From Cyrtodaria siliqua (Eukaryota > Mollusca > Bivalvia > Adapedonta > Hiatellidae), in the NCBI GenBank assembly GCA_037043455.1, contig JAWPHD010001346.1, positions 267,198 through 331,197 on the forward strand: DNA of 64,000 nucleotides. The letters run 5' to 3'. The notes under the pieces are model-generated. The model was not told the origin of the DNA and searched no databases. It worked only from the letters and a program-made list of their open reading frames with translations. Below are positions 1 to 10,886 of this stretch, one piece after another; position 1 is the stretch's first letter; each line of letters begins with the position of its first letter. The position numbers were made by a program, and so were the translations under genes.

Positions 1-1561
1 TCTTGCTCTAGACAGACAAAACCATTTGCTAGTATAAGAGATAGATTGCAGACGACAATTCCTCTCAGTTCGGACAACGGTTCCGCAGCTAGTGGCTCAG
101 TTAGAGTGATGCCTTCTACTACGGAGGTTCGAGGCATCCCCCAAGTGACTGTGATATCAGCCTCGGACTTAGCCCCAAGTTCTACCAGTGTAACCTGGAG
201 TTGTAACAATCAGATACCCTCTGTCAGTGGGCGAGGTGTGTTAACCACGCGAAATGACCATATTCTTAATCTCAATTCAGCAACCAATCAAGTTCCAGTT
301 ATCTCTAGACTGGCTGACAGACGGAGTTCCACAGAAAGACTGTCTGAAAATATAGGAGATAATAGTAATAGAACAGTGAACCAGTCATCCTTGGGTGATA
401 TTATGAACAGTTACTCGCAACATGGGTCTGAGGTGGTCGCGAGCACAAGTAGTCATTCAAGTCTGTTTGAAAATATTTTTCACAATTCTAATAGTACCAG
501 ATGTGAGAGTCGACCAACTGGTAGGGGGCGCTCCTACCTCTCCTCTTTTCGTTCACAGCCATACAATTGGCAAAATCGAACTCAATACATGTCAATAATG
601 GGACCCTATCTCGAGAGTAGGGGAATAAATCTTGGGAACAGAACCAATGCTTCTCAAAGTTCTCAATCAAACGGCCCTGATCAGTTGTCTGTGATAGATA
701 GAGCATTGTCTAGAGTTATGCCCCCTGATCCGACTAGAGTAGCCCAGTATTCACATAATTTACAAAGAGACTTTGGTCACACTCGATCACATTCCAGGGA
801 TCAAGCATTCAGTGATACCGAAAGTGAACTGAGTTCTCATCTGAATCAGTCGGGTGCTTACTTTGTTCCGATCACAGACGACCCAGCAAGGGCACATTCG
901 GCGACGTCGACACATTCTGCTTCAAGTGGAGAGCGTAATTCAGATCCTGCGTTCTTAAGGCAGAGTAACACGCCCCAAGGGTCAGTGGACAGTGCTATAG
1001 GTCAGAGTTCAAGGTCAAGCTCCAGCGGTACAGTTCCAAGTGGTGCAAGTGTTGTGCAGGATTTGGAACTAGTCATGGATCAAAATGAAAACTACACAAC
1101 TCAAAGACCTAATGCTAATTTGACAAATCCCTTACACCACTTAAGCGAAATAAGACTGAGAAATCACGACAGTAATAACAATTCTATACATATTGTCCAT
1201 GTTCAACCTGAAAACACTACAAGAGAAACCGCAGGACCCCCGAATCAGGATTTTGTTTCTTTAAGAAACAATTTTGTTTCAATGACTGATCAGATAGAAC
1301 GAGAAATGAGTGACTTAAATCGAAGAATAAATGCTCTTCGTGATAGTTTTAATCAGAGTTTAGTCTATCTTCGTCAAGATCGTTCTAGGTATGAAACTAT
1401 TGGCAATAACTTGCTATCAGAAACAGCTACCAACTTGTCAAACAATAGTGTAAACATGGGAGGTCACTCTACTGGTGTTACGAGGGTGCCACCAGTGATC
1501 ACTGTTACCAGGTTACAGGAGTCCCAGAATGGGTTTGAGTCTGCATTGAGGGACTCTGTTG
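1..1561 (+). CDS. AMBRA1: AMBRA1, partial internal exon (Ser/Asn-rich disordered region)
   Basis: The reading frame is open from base 1 with no upstream stop, so the exon starts before the window; a TTG or ATG start inside it is not needed. It encodes about 520 residues rich in Ser, Asn, Thr and Gln with little predicted order, apart from a charged heptad-like stretch near in-window residues 425-470 (DQIEREMSDLNRRIN) that could form a coiled coil. The exon ends in phase 1 at GTTG|GTGAGT (intron begins 1562); read-through meets TAA at 1618. I recognise no domain inside it. The assignment to AMBRA1 rests on matching splice phase with the downstream exons and on the family's long Ser-rich middle region between the two WD40 parts. 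That the exon belongs to the gene is well supported; its exact residue correspondence to vertebrate AMBRA1 is not. Confidence 0.8.
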
Positions 1562-2868
1562 GTGAGTTTTTTCCTCCACTATTGTTATGCTTTTTCTGTT
1601 GCATATATCACTATATGTAAAATCACGATTTTTATATAAATGCCCATAGGGATATATTATGTCACGACAGTAGAAATGTATTGTGTTATGGCGTTGTTCA
1701 TCCATCCCTCCTCCATAGGTCTGTCTGGATTTTGGAATTATCATGATTATTACCCTTTGAAAAAAGGTTTAAATTTCAACTTTACCTTGCCTTTTACAAG
1801 TGATTGTGGCTAATAACTTCCAAAGTATTAGGTGTACAGTGAATCACTGGAGGTTTACACATAGCTTCAACATGATCCAATGAGTACATCTTACAAAGGC
1901 CCAAAACTCTGAGTACATGTTTTTTTATTATTCTTTTTTGAAAAAGGTTTAACCAGTCACTGAAACCAAAAAGGTATTGATACAGATGATTTTACATGAG
2001 AATTGGAGATTCTGTTTATCAAATAACTCAAAACATTCCATTTTACGTACATACTATTGTCGTATGCTGATGTCACAAGTTTTTTATGATAACGTCGTAT
2101 GGTGACGTCATATTTTACATTTACACCAAACATAGGAAACGCCTTGTCTATTTCGGTAATCCGGTAAATCAACTAGTCAGTTTCATTGCACACCAGTCTG
2201 GAAATAAATGACCATTCGATGATGGCCTTCATTTACATATTTATTTACACTTTTGTATTATGATATTGTTGACAGCATTGTTTGATGAGGCCTCAATGCC
2301 ATTATTGTTAGATATGCTTATACATAGTTTTGATCTGTCAATCGAGCTTCTATCCGCCTCAGATTTTAGCCAATTAAAAGTGCAATAGGTATTTACATCT
2401 GTGCAGAAAGCCCATGTAGTCTCAGAAACAACTCTTGAATACATGTATTGTGGAAACCTAACCCATGGATAATGGATGCCGGAGCTAGAAATTTAATCTG
2501 TGAAATATCCATTTATGTTGTTAATACTGTTGACTTTATATTTCAATTTTTGTTGGCATGTCTCAGGCACGTATATATTATGTTTGTTCATTACTTATGA
2601 GTCAACCCAGATAGTATCTATATATATATATGTAGTACATAATTACAATGATTTTGTTTTAACTTTGGAAATTATTAATTTTAAAGATGTTGTAATGCCT
2701 CCATCTTTCAAAACAGTAGACTAATGCCACAACCTGTCCAATTCAGAACCAAATGGACGGTAACAAATTAATTTGAGTACCAATTCAGGAGACACATACA
2801 TATAACCATATATATATCAACATTTATAATATTAATTATTGTTTATTTACTTGCAATTGTACGAACAG

Positions 2869-2977
2869 GTCCTGCCAGCACTGTACCACTTTCCCAGCCA
2901 CCTACGTTGTTGGAGACGTCACTAAGATCTCATCACAGGGGCAGACAACTTCAGACGAATCGTGGTTCACCTCCCAG
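2869..2977 (+). CDS. AMBRA1: AMBRA1 exon (linker)
   Basis: The acceptor is ACGAACAG at 2868 and the donor is CCCAG|GTACGT at 2978. The exon is 109 bp, enters in phase 1 (G from 1561 plus GT) and leaves in phase 2. It encodes about 36 residues beginning GPASTVPLSQPP and ending RGSPPR, proline/arginine-rich and probably disordered. It has no recognisable domain. It is called because both splice sites are good and it joins the neighbouring exons without a frame break. Confidence 0.82.
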
Positions 2978-3380
2978 GTACGTTCTCGATATCAAGAAGT
3001 GAAACTGTATCTGTGGTATAAAATTAGTACTGTAACAAATTTAAAATGATGCTCAGAGGGTATATATACCGCACTCACTTAATTTCAGTCGCATGACGAA
3101 TGAGGTTTCCAGATATCATATTAAAGGTTGTTTGTTGCGTACAAAAGGCCAAACCTTCGTATGGTGGTACTAAATAAAAAAAATACATCTATTTTAAATA
3201 CTAAAATACTATTTTATAAAAAGTTTATATCATATGCCAGAAACTAGTCGCACACCAGTACAGTGTTCACAACTTTATAAATTTTTGTCCTTGCTTTAGT
3301 TCTTGAGATATTATTTGATACTCGGTGTTTTATGTTGAATAAGTAAGGGTTATTACTAATTTTACAACAATTTATTATAG

Positions 3381-3544
3381 TGATGGAGACTACCCAGGTC
3401 CATTGGAGGACCCAGAAGAGAGGCAAAACTGGCGCCGGCTGCACCGGCACTACCTTCACCCTCATTACTCTACCAGCATTCTGGATGATACTATAAATAG
3501 ACCAAACAACGGCATACAGTCAGCTATAAATAGAGCCATTGCGG
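3381..3544 (+). CDS. AMBRA1: AMBRA1 exon leading into the C-terminal WD40 half
   Basis: The acceptor is TTTATTATAG at 3380 and the donor GCGG|GTAATT at 3545. The 164-bp exon enters in phase 2 and leaves in phase 1. It encodes YPGPLEDPEERQNWRRLHRH and then, after an intervening stretch, SAINRAIAG. The last part aligns with human AMBRA1 SSVNRVLAG, which immediately precedes GAVIGDGQSAV; here the next exon supplies GAFMGTGESAV. The match to the human gene is from memory of the human protein, not a search. The continuity of the alignment across the intron is strong evidence for both the gene identity and the junction. Confidence 0.92.
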
Positions 3545-4048
3545 GTAATTTAAATATTATGGGTGCCAGTATAAGACAAAAACTGTAATCTTTCTACTTG
3601 TAAATGGAGGTAATTACGCTTACAACATTCACCAGATTGCCATATCTACGCATATGTGATGCTTTAATATTAAGAAAAGAAAATGCCAGAGAGGATTTAA
3701 AGGCTGTGTTATTAGGTCAAATAAAACAGTATGTGTGATTTCGGTTACATTGGGGAATAAAATTCGGGACATTAAAAACTTTTTTCTTTTTTTTATGGAG
3801 ATTGATTTTTGAACTGGTAAAATAAAAGAAGCCTAGACTTGAAGTAGGTCTTCCTTATTACCTTGTTACTTCCTCCATTGCAAAATTTATATTTTTATTA
3901 GTTCAAAATGTTGCAGAAGTGTTACTTAATCAAGGGGGATAATTCCTTATATTGCATCGATTTATGAAGAAAACATTTATCTATATTAAAGCAGAATTTC
4001 AGGAACAACGGAAATTTTAAAATTTTATATTATTTGTTCAATAAATAA

Positions 4049-4396
4049 GACATGGTCTTAAAATGGCCTTCACCTTCAGACCCTTGTCTTAAAATGGCCT
4101 TCACCTTCAGTCCCAGTCTTAAAATGACCTTCACCTTCAGTCCCTAAGCCTTGTCTCAAATGCCCTTCACCTTTAGTTCCTTGTCTTAAAATGACCTCAA
4201 CCTTCAGTCCCTTGTCTTAAAATGGCCTTCACCTTTAGACTTTGTCTTAAAATGACCTTCACCTTCAGTCCCTTGTCTCAAATGACCTTCACCTTCAGTC
4301 CCTTGTCTTAAAATGACCTCAACCTTCAGTCCCTTGTCTTAAAATGGCCTTCACCTTCAGTCCCTTGTCTTAAAATGACCTTCACCTTCAGTCCCT
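4049..4396 (+). repeat. Intronic 31-bp minisatellite
   Basis: About 11 imperfect tandem copies of a roughly 31-bp unit built from CTTGTCTTAAAATG and ACCTTCACCTTCAGTCCC, with small deletions in several copies. It sits in the AMBRA1 intron 3545-5641. Each unit ends in a pyrimidine-rich TTCACCTTCAG that looks like a splice acceptor, but I see no clear parent exon for it. Confidence 0.9.
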
Positions 4397-4645
4397 TTAA
4401 GTGGATTGTTCAAATCCAATTAATCTACACCACTGGAAAATGATATGTTTACTTTACCATGACATGAACATAGCAATATTCATGATCTTGTGCTTTTTTC
4501 ATCATTGATGCTTGTATGCGAGATTTTATTGGTCGAATGCAATGAAAATTTAGATTTAGGTATTAAAAGTCTTGTCAAATCAAAATGCAGTGATACTGTT
4601 GGGGATTTCTTTCAAGGTTGAATGATGTACAGTTACTTACAGTTT

Positions 4646-4969
4646 TTGAGGGCTGGCGTGGCGCAGTCAGTAGCGCGGCAGATTTGTAACCGGAGGCCCC
4701 GGGTTCAATTCTCCGTGATGCCACTGAGTTTCGTCGGTGTGTTCTTGGGCAAGACACTTTCCCTTAGCCTCGTCCGTCAGATGGGGATGTAAACCGGGCG
4801 GTCCCGTGTTTCGGTCTATCCTCCGAGCACGTTAAAGAACCATAGGAATGTATTCGATAATAAGAGTAGGGCACGGTTCCCGGTTTCCTATGTATCCTTC
4901 CTCTCTCTCCGGGGCGGCTCTAAATAACCTATACTGTGTTGATGAGCCGTTAAACAACATTCAATTCAA
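4646..4969 (+). mobile_element. tRNA-derived SINE with ATTCAATTCAATT tail
   Basis: The head has an RNA polymerase III A box (TGGCGCAGTCAGTAGCGCG) and B box (GGGTTCAATTCTC). A central block contains TTCTTGGGCAAGACACTTTC, and the 3' end carries the tail CATTCAATTCAATT. TTACAGTTT occurs directly on both sides (4637-4645 and 4970-4978), a 9-bp target-site duplication. The central block resembles the shared core of several invertebrate SINE families, but I cannot name the family without a search. Confidence 0.88.
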
Positions 4970-5165
4970 TTACAGTTTGGTTTGCTTTTTGCGTGCTTTC
5001 AATGCTTTCAATGCACACCTTATATAGCGTGGGGTAAAGAAGGATACATTGGTGGGTGACCTAAAATTGTGTGGGGTAAAGAAGTATATATTGGCGGGTG
5101 ACTTGTTGGGAACTGAATGAGTCTTTCATAGAATAAAAATGATGTACATCGCATGGGTAAATTAA

Positions 5166-5288
5166 GAGATAACCATGCTAAGATTTTCAGTCTGGGACGG
5201 TGTGTGGTTTGTTTTATGGTCTTAGAATTTCAGGCCATAAAACCAACCTCATATCATCCCAGATTGAAAATCTTAGAATGGTTATCTC
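5166..5288. mobile_element. Small foldback element (hairpin MITE)
   Basis: An almost complete palindrome: AGATAACCATGCTAAGATTT near 5168 is answered by AAATCTTAGAATGGTTATCT near 5268, and the inner arms (GTTTTATGG / CCATAAAAC) also pair. Arms are about 55-60 bp with a short centre. No coding capacity. Confidence 0.75.
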
Positions 5289-5641
5289 AATTCTAATGCA
5301 TTTCCATGTAAATTTCAGAAATATAGAACAAAATAATACATACACACTTGTTTTTTCTATGAAAATTCAAATCTATGGGTAACAGCATTTTGTTGATATC
5401 ATCCAATAACGTCTTTTGTTGCAACATTTTGTGACAAGTTATTTTCATATGGTAAATCGGGCTCTTACGGTCTTAAATTTGAGATGTTAGCCAATTGAGT
5501 AATGCATTACAATACAGTTACATTAGAATAAACAATGCTTCATAATAAAGTAAATGCAACAATTTGCAGTGGTGTAGTAGCCTTGCTGTTGTTAATAAAG
5601 GTCTATAATAACATTCGCTAAACCATTATTATAATGTTCAG

Positions 5642-5752
5642 GTGCATTCATGGGTACAGGAGAATCAGCGGTGGCTAACAACATTATCAGCCAAACACAC
5701 AGAATACAGTTCTGGGACTTCTCCAAGTGTGATATACCAGATATTAGCTCCA
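5642..5752 (+). CDS. AMBRA1: AMBRA1 exon, WD40 strand; source of the 66-bp satellite
   Basis: The acceptor is ATGTTCAG at 5641 and the donor is CTCCA|GTAAGT at 5753; phase 1 in and out, 111 bp. It encodes GAFMGTGESAVANN, then QTHRIQFWDFSKCDIPD, matching human AMBRA1 GAVIGDGQSAVASN and TYRLQWWDFTKFDLPE. This begins the C-terminal half of the split WD40 propeller, which in human AMBRA1 contributes to docking on DDB1 in the CRL4 ubiquitin ligase. The last 49 bases of the exon (from ATACAG at 5704) plus donor and 17 intron bases are the founder of the downstream tandem array. If a later donor copy were used, the frame would read SSSK then TAG at once, so only the first donor is productive. Confidence 0.95.
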
Positions 5753-6481
5753 GTAAGTAGGATAGTTTTATACAGTTCTGGGACTTCTCCAAGTGTGATA
5801 TAGCGGCTATAAGCTCCAGGAAGTAGGATAGTTTTATACAGTTCTGGGACTTCTCCAAGTGTGATATACCAGATATTAGCTCCAGTAAGTAGGATAGTTT
5901 TATACAGTTCAGGGACTTCTCCAAGTGTGATATACCGGATATAAGCTCCAGTAAGTAGGATAGTTTTATACAGTTCTGGGACTTCTCCAAGTGTGATATA
6001 GCGGATATAAGCTCCAGGAAGTAGGATAGTTTTATACAGTTCTGGGACTTCTCCAAGTGTGATATACCAGATATTAGCTCCAGTAAGTAGGATAGTTTTA
6101 TACAGTTCAGGGACTTCTCCAAGTGTGATATACCGGATATAAGCTCCAGTAAGTAGGATAGTTTTATACAGTTCTGGGACTTCTCCAAGTGTGATATAGC
6201 GGCTATAAGCTCCAGGAAGTAGGATAGTTTTATACAGTTCTGGGACTTCTCCAAGTGTGATATACCAGATATTAGCTCCAGTAAGTAGGATAGTTTTATA
6301 CAGTTCAGGGACTTCTCCAAGTGTGATATACCGGATATAAGCTCCAGTAAGTAGGATAGTTTTATACAGTTCTGGACTTTTCCAAGTGGGATATACCGGA
6401 TATTAGCTCCAGTAAGTAGGATAGTTTTATACACTTCTGGGACTTCTCCAAGTGTGGTATACCAGATATTAGCTCCAGTAA
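5704..6481 (+). repeat. Exon-derived satellite, block 1 (66-bp unit)
   Basis: Tandem 66-bp units starting inside the AMBRA1 exon at ATACAG (5704; next copy 5770). Each unit holds 49 exon bases (coding QFWDFSKCDIPDISSS), the donor GTAAGT, and 11 more intron bases AGGATAGTTTT. Every copy therefore has a consensus 5' splice site and an acceptor-like TTTTATACAG. About 12 copies, with a higher-order period of three units (198 bp), visible from the variants GCGGCTATAAGC, CCAGATATTAGC and CCGGATATAAGC. Later insertions split the array into four blocks. Confidence 0.95.
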
Positions 6482-7132
6482 GGCCATAAAAAATTAATTA
6501 CCTGGTTCTCAGGCCCGCCCGCATGTTTTTTTTTGGTGCCGCATTGCCAATTTTATCTCAAAAGTAATAAAATAAAAATTGGAAATGCGCTACCGAAATT
6601 TCGAAAAAAAAGTTCTGCATCAAAGTTCGTTCCGGTTTTTACATTTCAACTACCTCAGGGGAATCCCCTTGTGGGTAGACTGGTGCGCGGCCGCTCTGCT
6701 CGCTAGCTTGTGAGTGTTGCAGACGTACGGGTACCAAACTAGGAGTCTGACGCTTGAGACGCTTGAAACTAGTAGGTGCTACAGAACAGGCGATTTATTC
6801 AAGCGTCTAATCGACAGTCTCACAACAACATGCAATAGTTCATGCGTGATCTAATACAAATATACGGACTTATTGTGATTGAAAGAAGCATAAGTCGGGA
6901 AGTAATGATAAGGCAATGATCGACAATAGAGATGAGCTGATCCAACTGGTTATTGCACATGTATTTCGAGATATTTTGCATCAATACATGTATTGGAATT
7001 AAAAGTTTGGATAATAAAAAAAATCGCCCGCGTGTCTGTTGACCACTGTAAAATATTACAAAAAAATGTGCCCGCCCGCATCTCTTCTCAGAAAAAGTGG
7101 CATGAGAACCAGGTAATTAATTTTTTGTGGCC
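6482..7132. mobile_element. PIF/Harbinger-type MITE, copy 1
   Basis: A 651-bp element with about 30-bp terminal inverted repeats: left GGCCATAAAAAATTAATTAC, right ends ATTAATTTTTTGTGGCC. It is inserted into a 66-bp repeat unit; TAA is duplicated on both sides (6479-6481 and 7133-7135), since the uninterrupted unit reads CCAGTAAGTAGG. TWA target duplication and GGCC-type termini fit the PIF/Harbinger superfamily. No transposase frame. A second copy in the opposite orientation lies at 41756-42441. Confidence 0.9.
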
Positions 7133-9043
7133 TAAGTAGGATAGTTTTATACAGTTCTGGGACTTCTCCAAGTGTGGTATACCAGATATACCTCCAGTAA
7201 ATAGGATAGTTTTATACAGTTCTGGGACTTCTCCAAGTGTAATATACCGGATATTAGCTCCAGTAAGTAGGATAGTTTTATACAGTTCTGGGACTTCTCC
7301 AAGTCTAATCTACCAGATGTTAGGTCCAGTAAGTAGGATAGTTTTATACAGTTCTGGGACTTCTCCAATGGTGGTATACCAGATATTAGGTCCAGTAAGT
7401 AGGATAGTTTTATACAGTTCTGGGACTTCTCCAATGGTGGTATACCAGATATTAGGTCCAGTAAGTAGGATAGTTTTATACAGTTCAGGGACTTCTCCAA
7501 GTGTGATATACCAGATGTTAGGTCCAGTAAGTAGGATAGTTTTATACAGTTCTGGGACTTCTCCAAGTGTGATATACCGGATATTAGGTCCAGTAAGTAG
7601 GATAGTTTTTTTACAGTTCTGGGACTTCTCCAAGTGTGATATACCAGATGTAAGGTCCAGTAAGTAGGATAGTTTTATACAGTTCTGGGACTTCTCCAAT
7701 GGTGGTATACCGGATATTAGGTCCAGTAAGTAGGATAGTTTTATACAGTTCAGGGACTTCTCCAAGTGTGATATACCGGATATTAGGTCCAGTAAGTAGG
7801 ATAGTTTTTTTTACAGTTCTGGGACTTCTCCAAGTGTGATATACCAGATGTTAGGTCCAGTAAGTAGGATAGTTTTATACAGTTCTGGGACTTCTCCAAT
7901 GGTGGTATACCGGATATTAGGTCCAGTAAGTAGGATAGTTTTATACAGTTCTGGGACTTCTCCAAGTGTGATATACCGGATATTAGGTCCAGTAAGTAGG
8001 ATAGTTTTTTTACAGTTCTGGGACTTCTCCAAGTGTGATATACCAGATGTTAGGTCCAGTAAGTAGGATAGTTTTATACAGTTCTGGGACTTCTCCAATG
8101 GTGGTATACCGGATATTAGGTCCAGTAAGTAGGATAGTTTTATACAGTTCAGGGACTTCTCCAAGTGTGATATACCAGATATTAGGTCCAGTAAGTAGGA
8201 TAGTTTTATACAGTTCAGGGACTTCTCCAAGTGTGATATACCGGATATTAGGTCCAGTAAGTAGGATAGTTTTATACAGTTCTGGGACTTCTCCAATTGT
8301 GGTATACCAGATATTAGGTCCAGTAAGTAGGATAGTTTTATACAGTTCTGGGACTTCTCCAAGTGTGATATACCAGATATTAGCTCCAGTAAGTAGGATA
8401 GTTTTATACAGTTCTGGGACTTCTCCAAGTGTAATATACCGGATATAATCTCCAGTAAGTAAGATAATGTTATTCAGTTCTGGGACTTCTCCAAGTGTGA
8501 TATACCGGATATTAGCTCCAGTAAGATAGTTTTATACAGTTCTGGGTCTTCTCCAAGTGTGATATACCAGATATTAGCTCCAGTAAGTAGGATAGTTTTT
8601 TTACAGTTCTGGGACTTCTCCAATTGTGGTATACCAGATATTAGGTCCAGTAAGTAGGATAGTTTTATACAGTTCTGGGACTTCTCCAAGTGTGATATAC
8701 CAGATATTAGCTCCAGTAAGTAGGATAGTTTTATACAGTTCTGGGACTTCTCCAAGTGTAATATACCGGATATAATCTCCAGTAAGTAAGATAATGTTAT
8801 TCAGTTCTGGGACTTCTCCAAGTGTGATATACCGGATATTAGCTCCAGTAAGATAGTTTTATACAGTTCTGGGTCTTCTCCAAGTGTGATATACCAGATA
8901 TTAGCTCCAGTAAGTAGGATAGTTTTATACAGTTCTGGGACTTCTCCAAGTGTGATATACCAGATATTAGCTCCAGTAAGTAGGATAGTTTTATACAGTT
9001 CAGGGACTTCTCCAAGTGTGATATACTGGATATTAGATCCAGT
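7133..9043 (+). repeat. Exon-derived satellite, block 2 (66-bp unit)
   Basis: About 29 further copies of the exon-junction unit. Most carry AGGTCCAGTAAGTAGG in place of AGCTCCAGTAAGTAGG, and several carry ATGGTGGTATACC in place of GTGTGATATACC, so this block diversified separately from block 1. Copies near 8441 and 8768 share the rare variant GGATATAATCTCCAGTAAGT, showing a local duplication of about 327 bp. The long open frames on both strands are a by-product of a 66-bp (22-codon) period. Confidence 0.93.
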
Positions 9044-10064
9044 CTAGGCTAGCGCTAAGATTTTAAACTCTTTAGCCAGATCTCGCTATTAAAGCCCTAA
9101 AAATTCCTTTAGCCAGATTAGAAGTCTTTAGCCAGACTTTTGCCGACATATTAAGGAACTTTAATTGATTGTCCGGACTGAAATTTTAAAAAGGACAGAA
9201 TGGATGTTGGAGTCTGTGACTCAGTCTCTGGCTGTTTCCTTTTAACAGGGGTTCCAAAGAAGCTAGAAAGTTTGCGTTGCATTGTGAGACAAAATTCAGA
9301 AATGCTACATACACCACAGCTATCATGCATAGAATAAGTAATAAAAGCCACTATCAGTCCAATATTTTGAGTAATCACACCTTTTGTATTGACTATTGTT
9401 TCATGTTGATTGAACAATCAAACATAAAATTGTCACAATTTACATACAGCCAATCAAAGACGTTCACACTTGCCATTGTTCCAGTTTACGATACTGTGTG
9501 TACAACTAAATAGTGGGGATTCAACACTTACCAGTGATCGTAAAGTTAAAAAAGACCGTCAGCCTTTAAACAGAGCATCTCTGGCTTATTAATTTCTTAA
9601 ACAAACATTGTCACACTTACTGTTTTGATTAGCCAATTTGGCCATAAGTGTGCGCCACATTATGTGATGTATTACCCGACTCGATAACGCAATTAAATAT
9701 ATGGATAATATTCAGCGCGGGGACACAAACTAGTTGATTGACAGCGAGAGGCGGAACAGTGGGCACACACGACAATTTAACAGCAGTTTCAAATAAACAC
9801 TGCGATAATTAATTATCGGTCTAATTTGATTGTCGCTAATTAGCTAACAACACCCAGCGGGATGTTGGCTTATACACAGTCAAAGACTTTGTGTATTAGA
9901 ATTCGGGAATTTCCAAGATGTTTTAGACAAAATTGGTCGAAAATTTGGATTCGCCAGACCGCCGATATCTGGCGAATTTGCTATGTACTTCTCACGATTT
10001 TCTTTTGCCAGTTTGGGTTACTTTTCGCCAATGGCAGTTTGGCAGGTTAACGCGAGCCTTGCCA
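9044..10064. mobile_element. 1-kb insertion in the exon-derived satellite, probable non-autonomous DNA transposon
   Basis: A non-repetitive kilobase separates two parts of the array. Its ends carry imperfect inverted repeats (AGGCTAGCGCTAA on the left; AGGCTCGCGTTAA read inward from the right; 11 of 13 identical). No convincing target-site duplication: removing the segment restores CCAGTAAGTAGG exactly. Short open frames inside show no recognisable protein. The superfamily is unknown to me. Confidence 0.6.
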
Positions 10065-10655
10065 TAAGTAGGATAGTTCTTCTCCAAGTGTGATATACCA
10101 GATATTAGCTCCAGTAAGTAGGATAGTTTTATACAGTTCTCCGACTTCTCCAAGTGTGATATACCAGATATTAGCTCCAGTAAGTAGGATAGTTTTATAC
10201 CCAAGTGAGGTATACCAGATATTCGCTCCAGTAAGTAGGATAGTTTTATACAGTTCTGGGACTTCTCCAAGTGTGATATACCAGATATTAGCTCCAGTAA
10301 GTAGGATAGTTTTATACCCAAGTGAGATATACCAGATATTAGCTCCAGTAAGTAGGATAGTTTTATACCCAAGTGAGATATACCAGATATTAGCTCCAGT
10401 AAGTAGGATAGTTTTATACCCAAGTGAGGTATACCAGATATTAGCTCCAGTAAGTAGGATAGTTTTATACAGTTCTCCGACTTCTCCAAGTGTGATATAC
10501 CAGATATTAGCTCCAGTAAGTAGGATAGTTTTATACCCAAGTGAGATATACCAGATATTAGCTCCAGTAAGTAGGATAGTTTTATACCCAAGTGAGGTAT
10601 ACCAGATATTAGCTCCAGTAAGTAGGATAGTTTTATACCCAAGTGAGATATACCA
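10065..10655 (+). repeat. Exon-derived satellite, block 3 (66-bp and 51-bp units)
   Basis: Here most units have lost 15 bp (AGTTCTGGGACTTCT), giving a 51-bp unit with TTTTATACCCAAGTGAG. The loss removes the acceptor-like ATACAG and the FWDFS codons, but the donor AGCTCCAGTAAGTAGG is kept in every copy. A few full-length copies are interspersed, with CTCCGACTTCT in place of CTGGGACTTCT. Confidence 0.93.
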
Positions 10656-10886
10656 GGCCTGGAATTCACCAACCATTCTTCAAACAATTCTTAGACCTGA
10701 GCTACATGACCTTCAAAGATAAACAATCGCATCAGGTTGCTATTTATTAGTATGCATCGTATTTATACATAGCATCTTGTTACGAACGTTTATTCTGTAA
10801 AATTATAGACATATTTTTGATTGAAATTTTCATACTTGAGCTTAAGTCTAAGAATATTCTCAAGAATGGTTGGTGAATTCAAGGCC
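10656..10886. mobile_element. Short MITE inside the satellite
   Basis: About 230 bp bounded by inverted repeats: GGCCTGGAATTCACCAACCA on the left; the right end read inward gives GGCCTTGAATTCACCAACCA. Similarity continues inward for roughly 25 more bases. The flanking array reads TACCAG on the left and AGATATT on the right, so the target duplication is at most a few bases and cannot be fixed from the sequence. No coding capacity. Confidence 0.8.

Noticed and set aside
2095..2115. CRE-like TGACGTCA near 2103
   Set aside because: A single 8-bp palindrome inside an intron; no promoter or other sites around it to support function.
4660..4735. Possible functional tRNA gene at the SINE head
   Set aside because: A and B boxes are present, but the sequence does not fold into a convincing tRNA, and it is fused to a SINE body with tail and target duplication.
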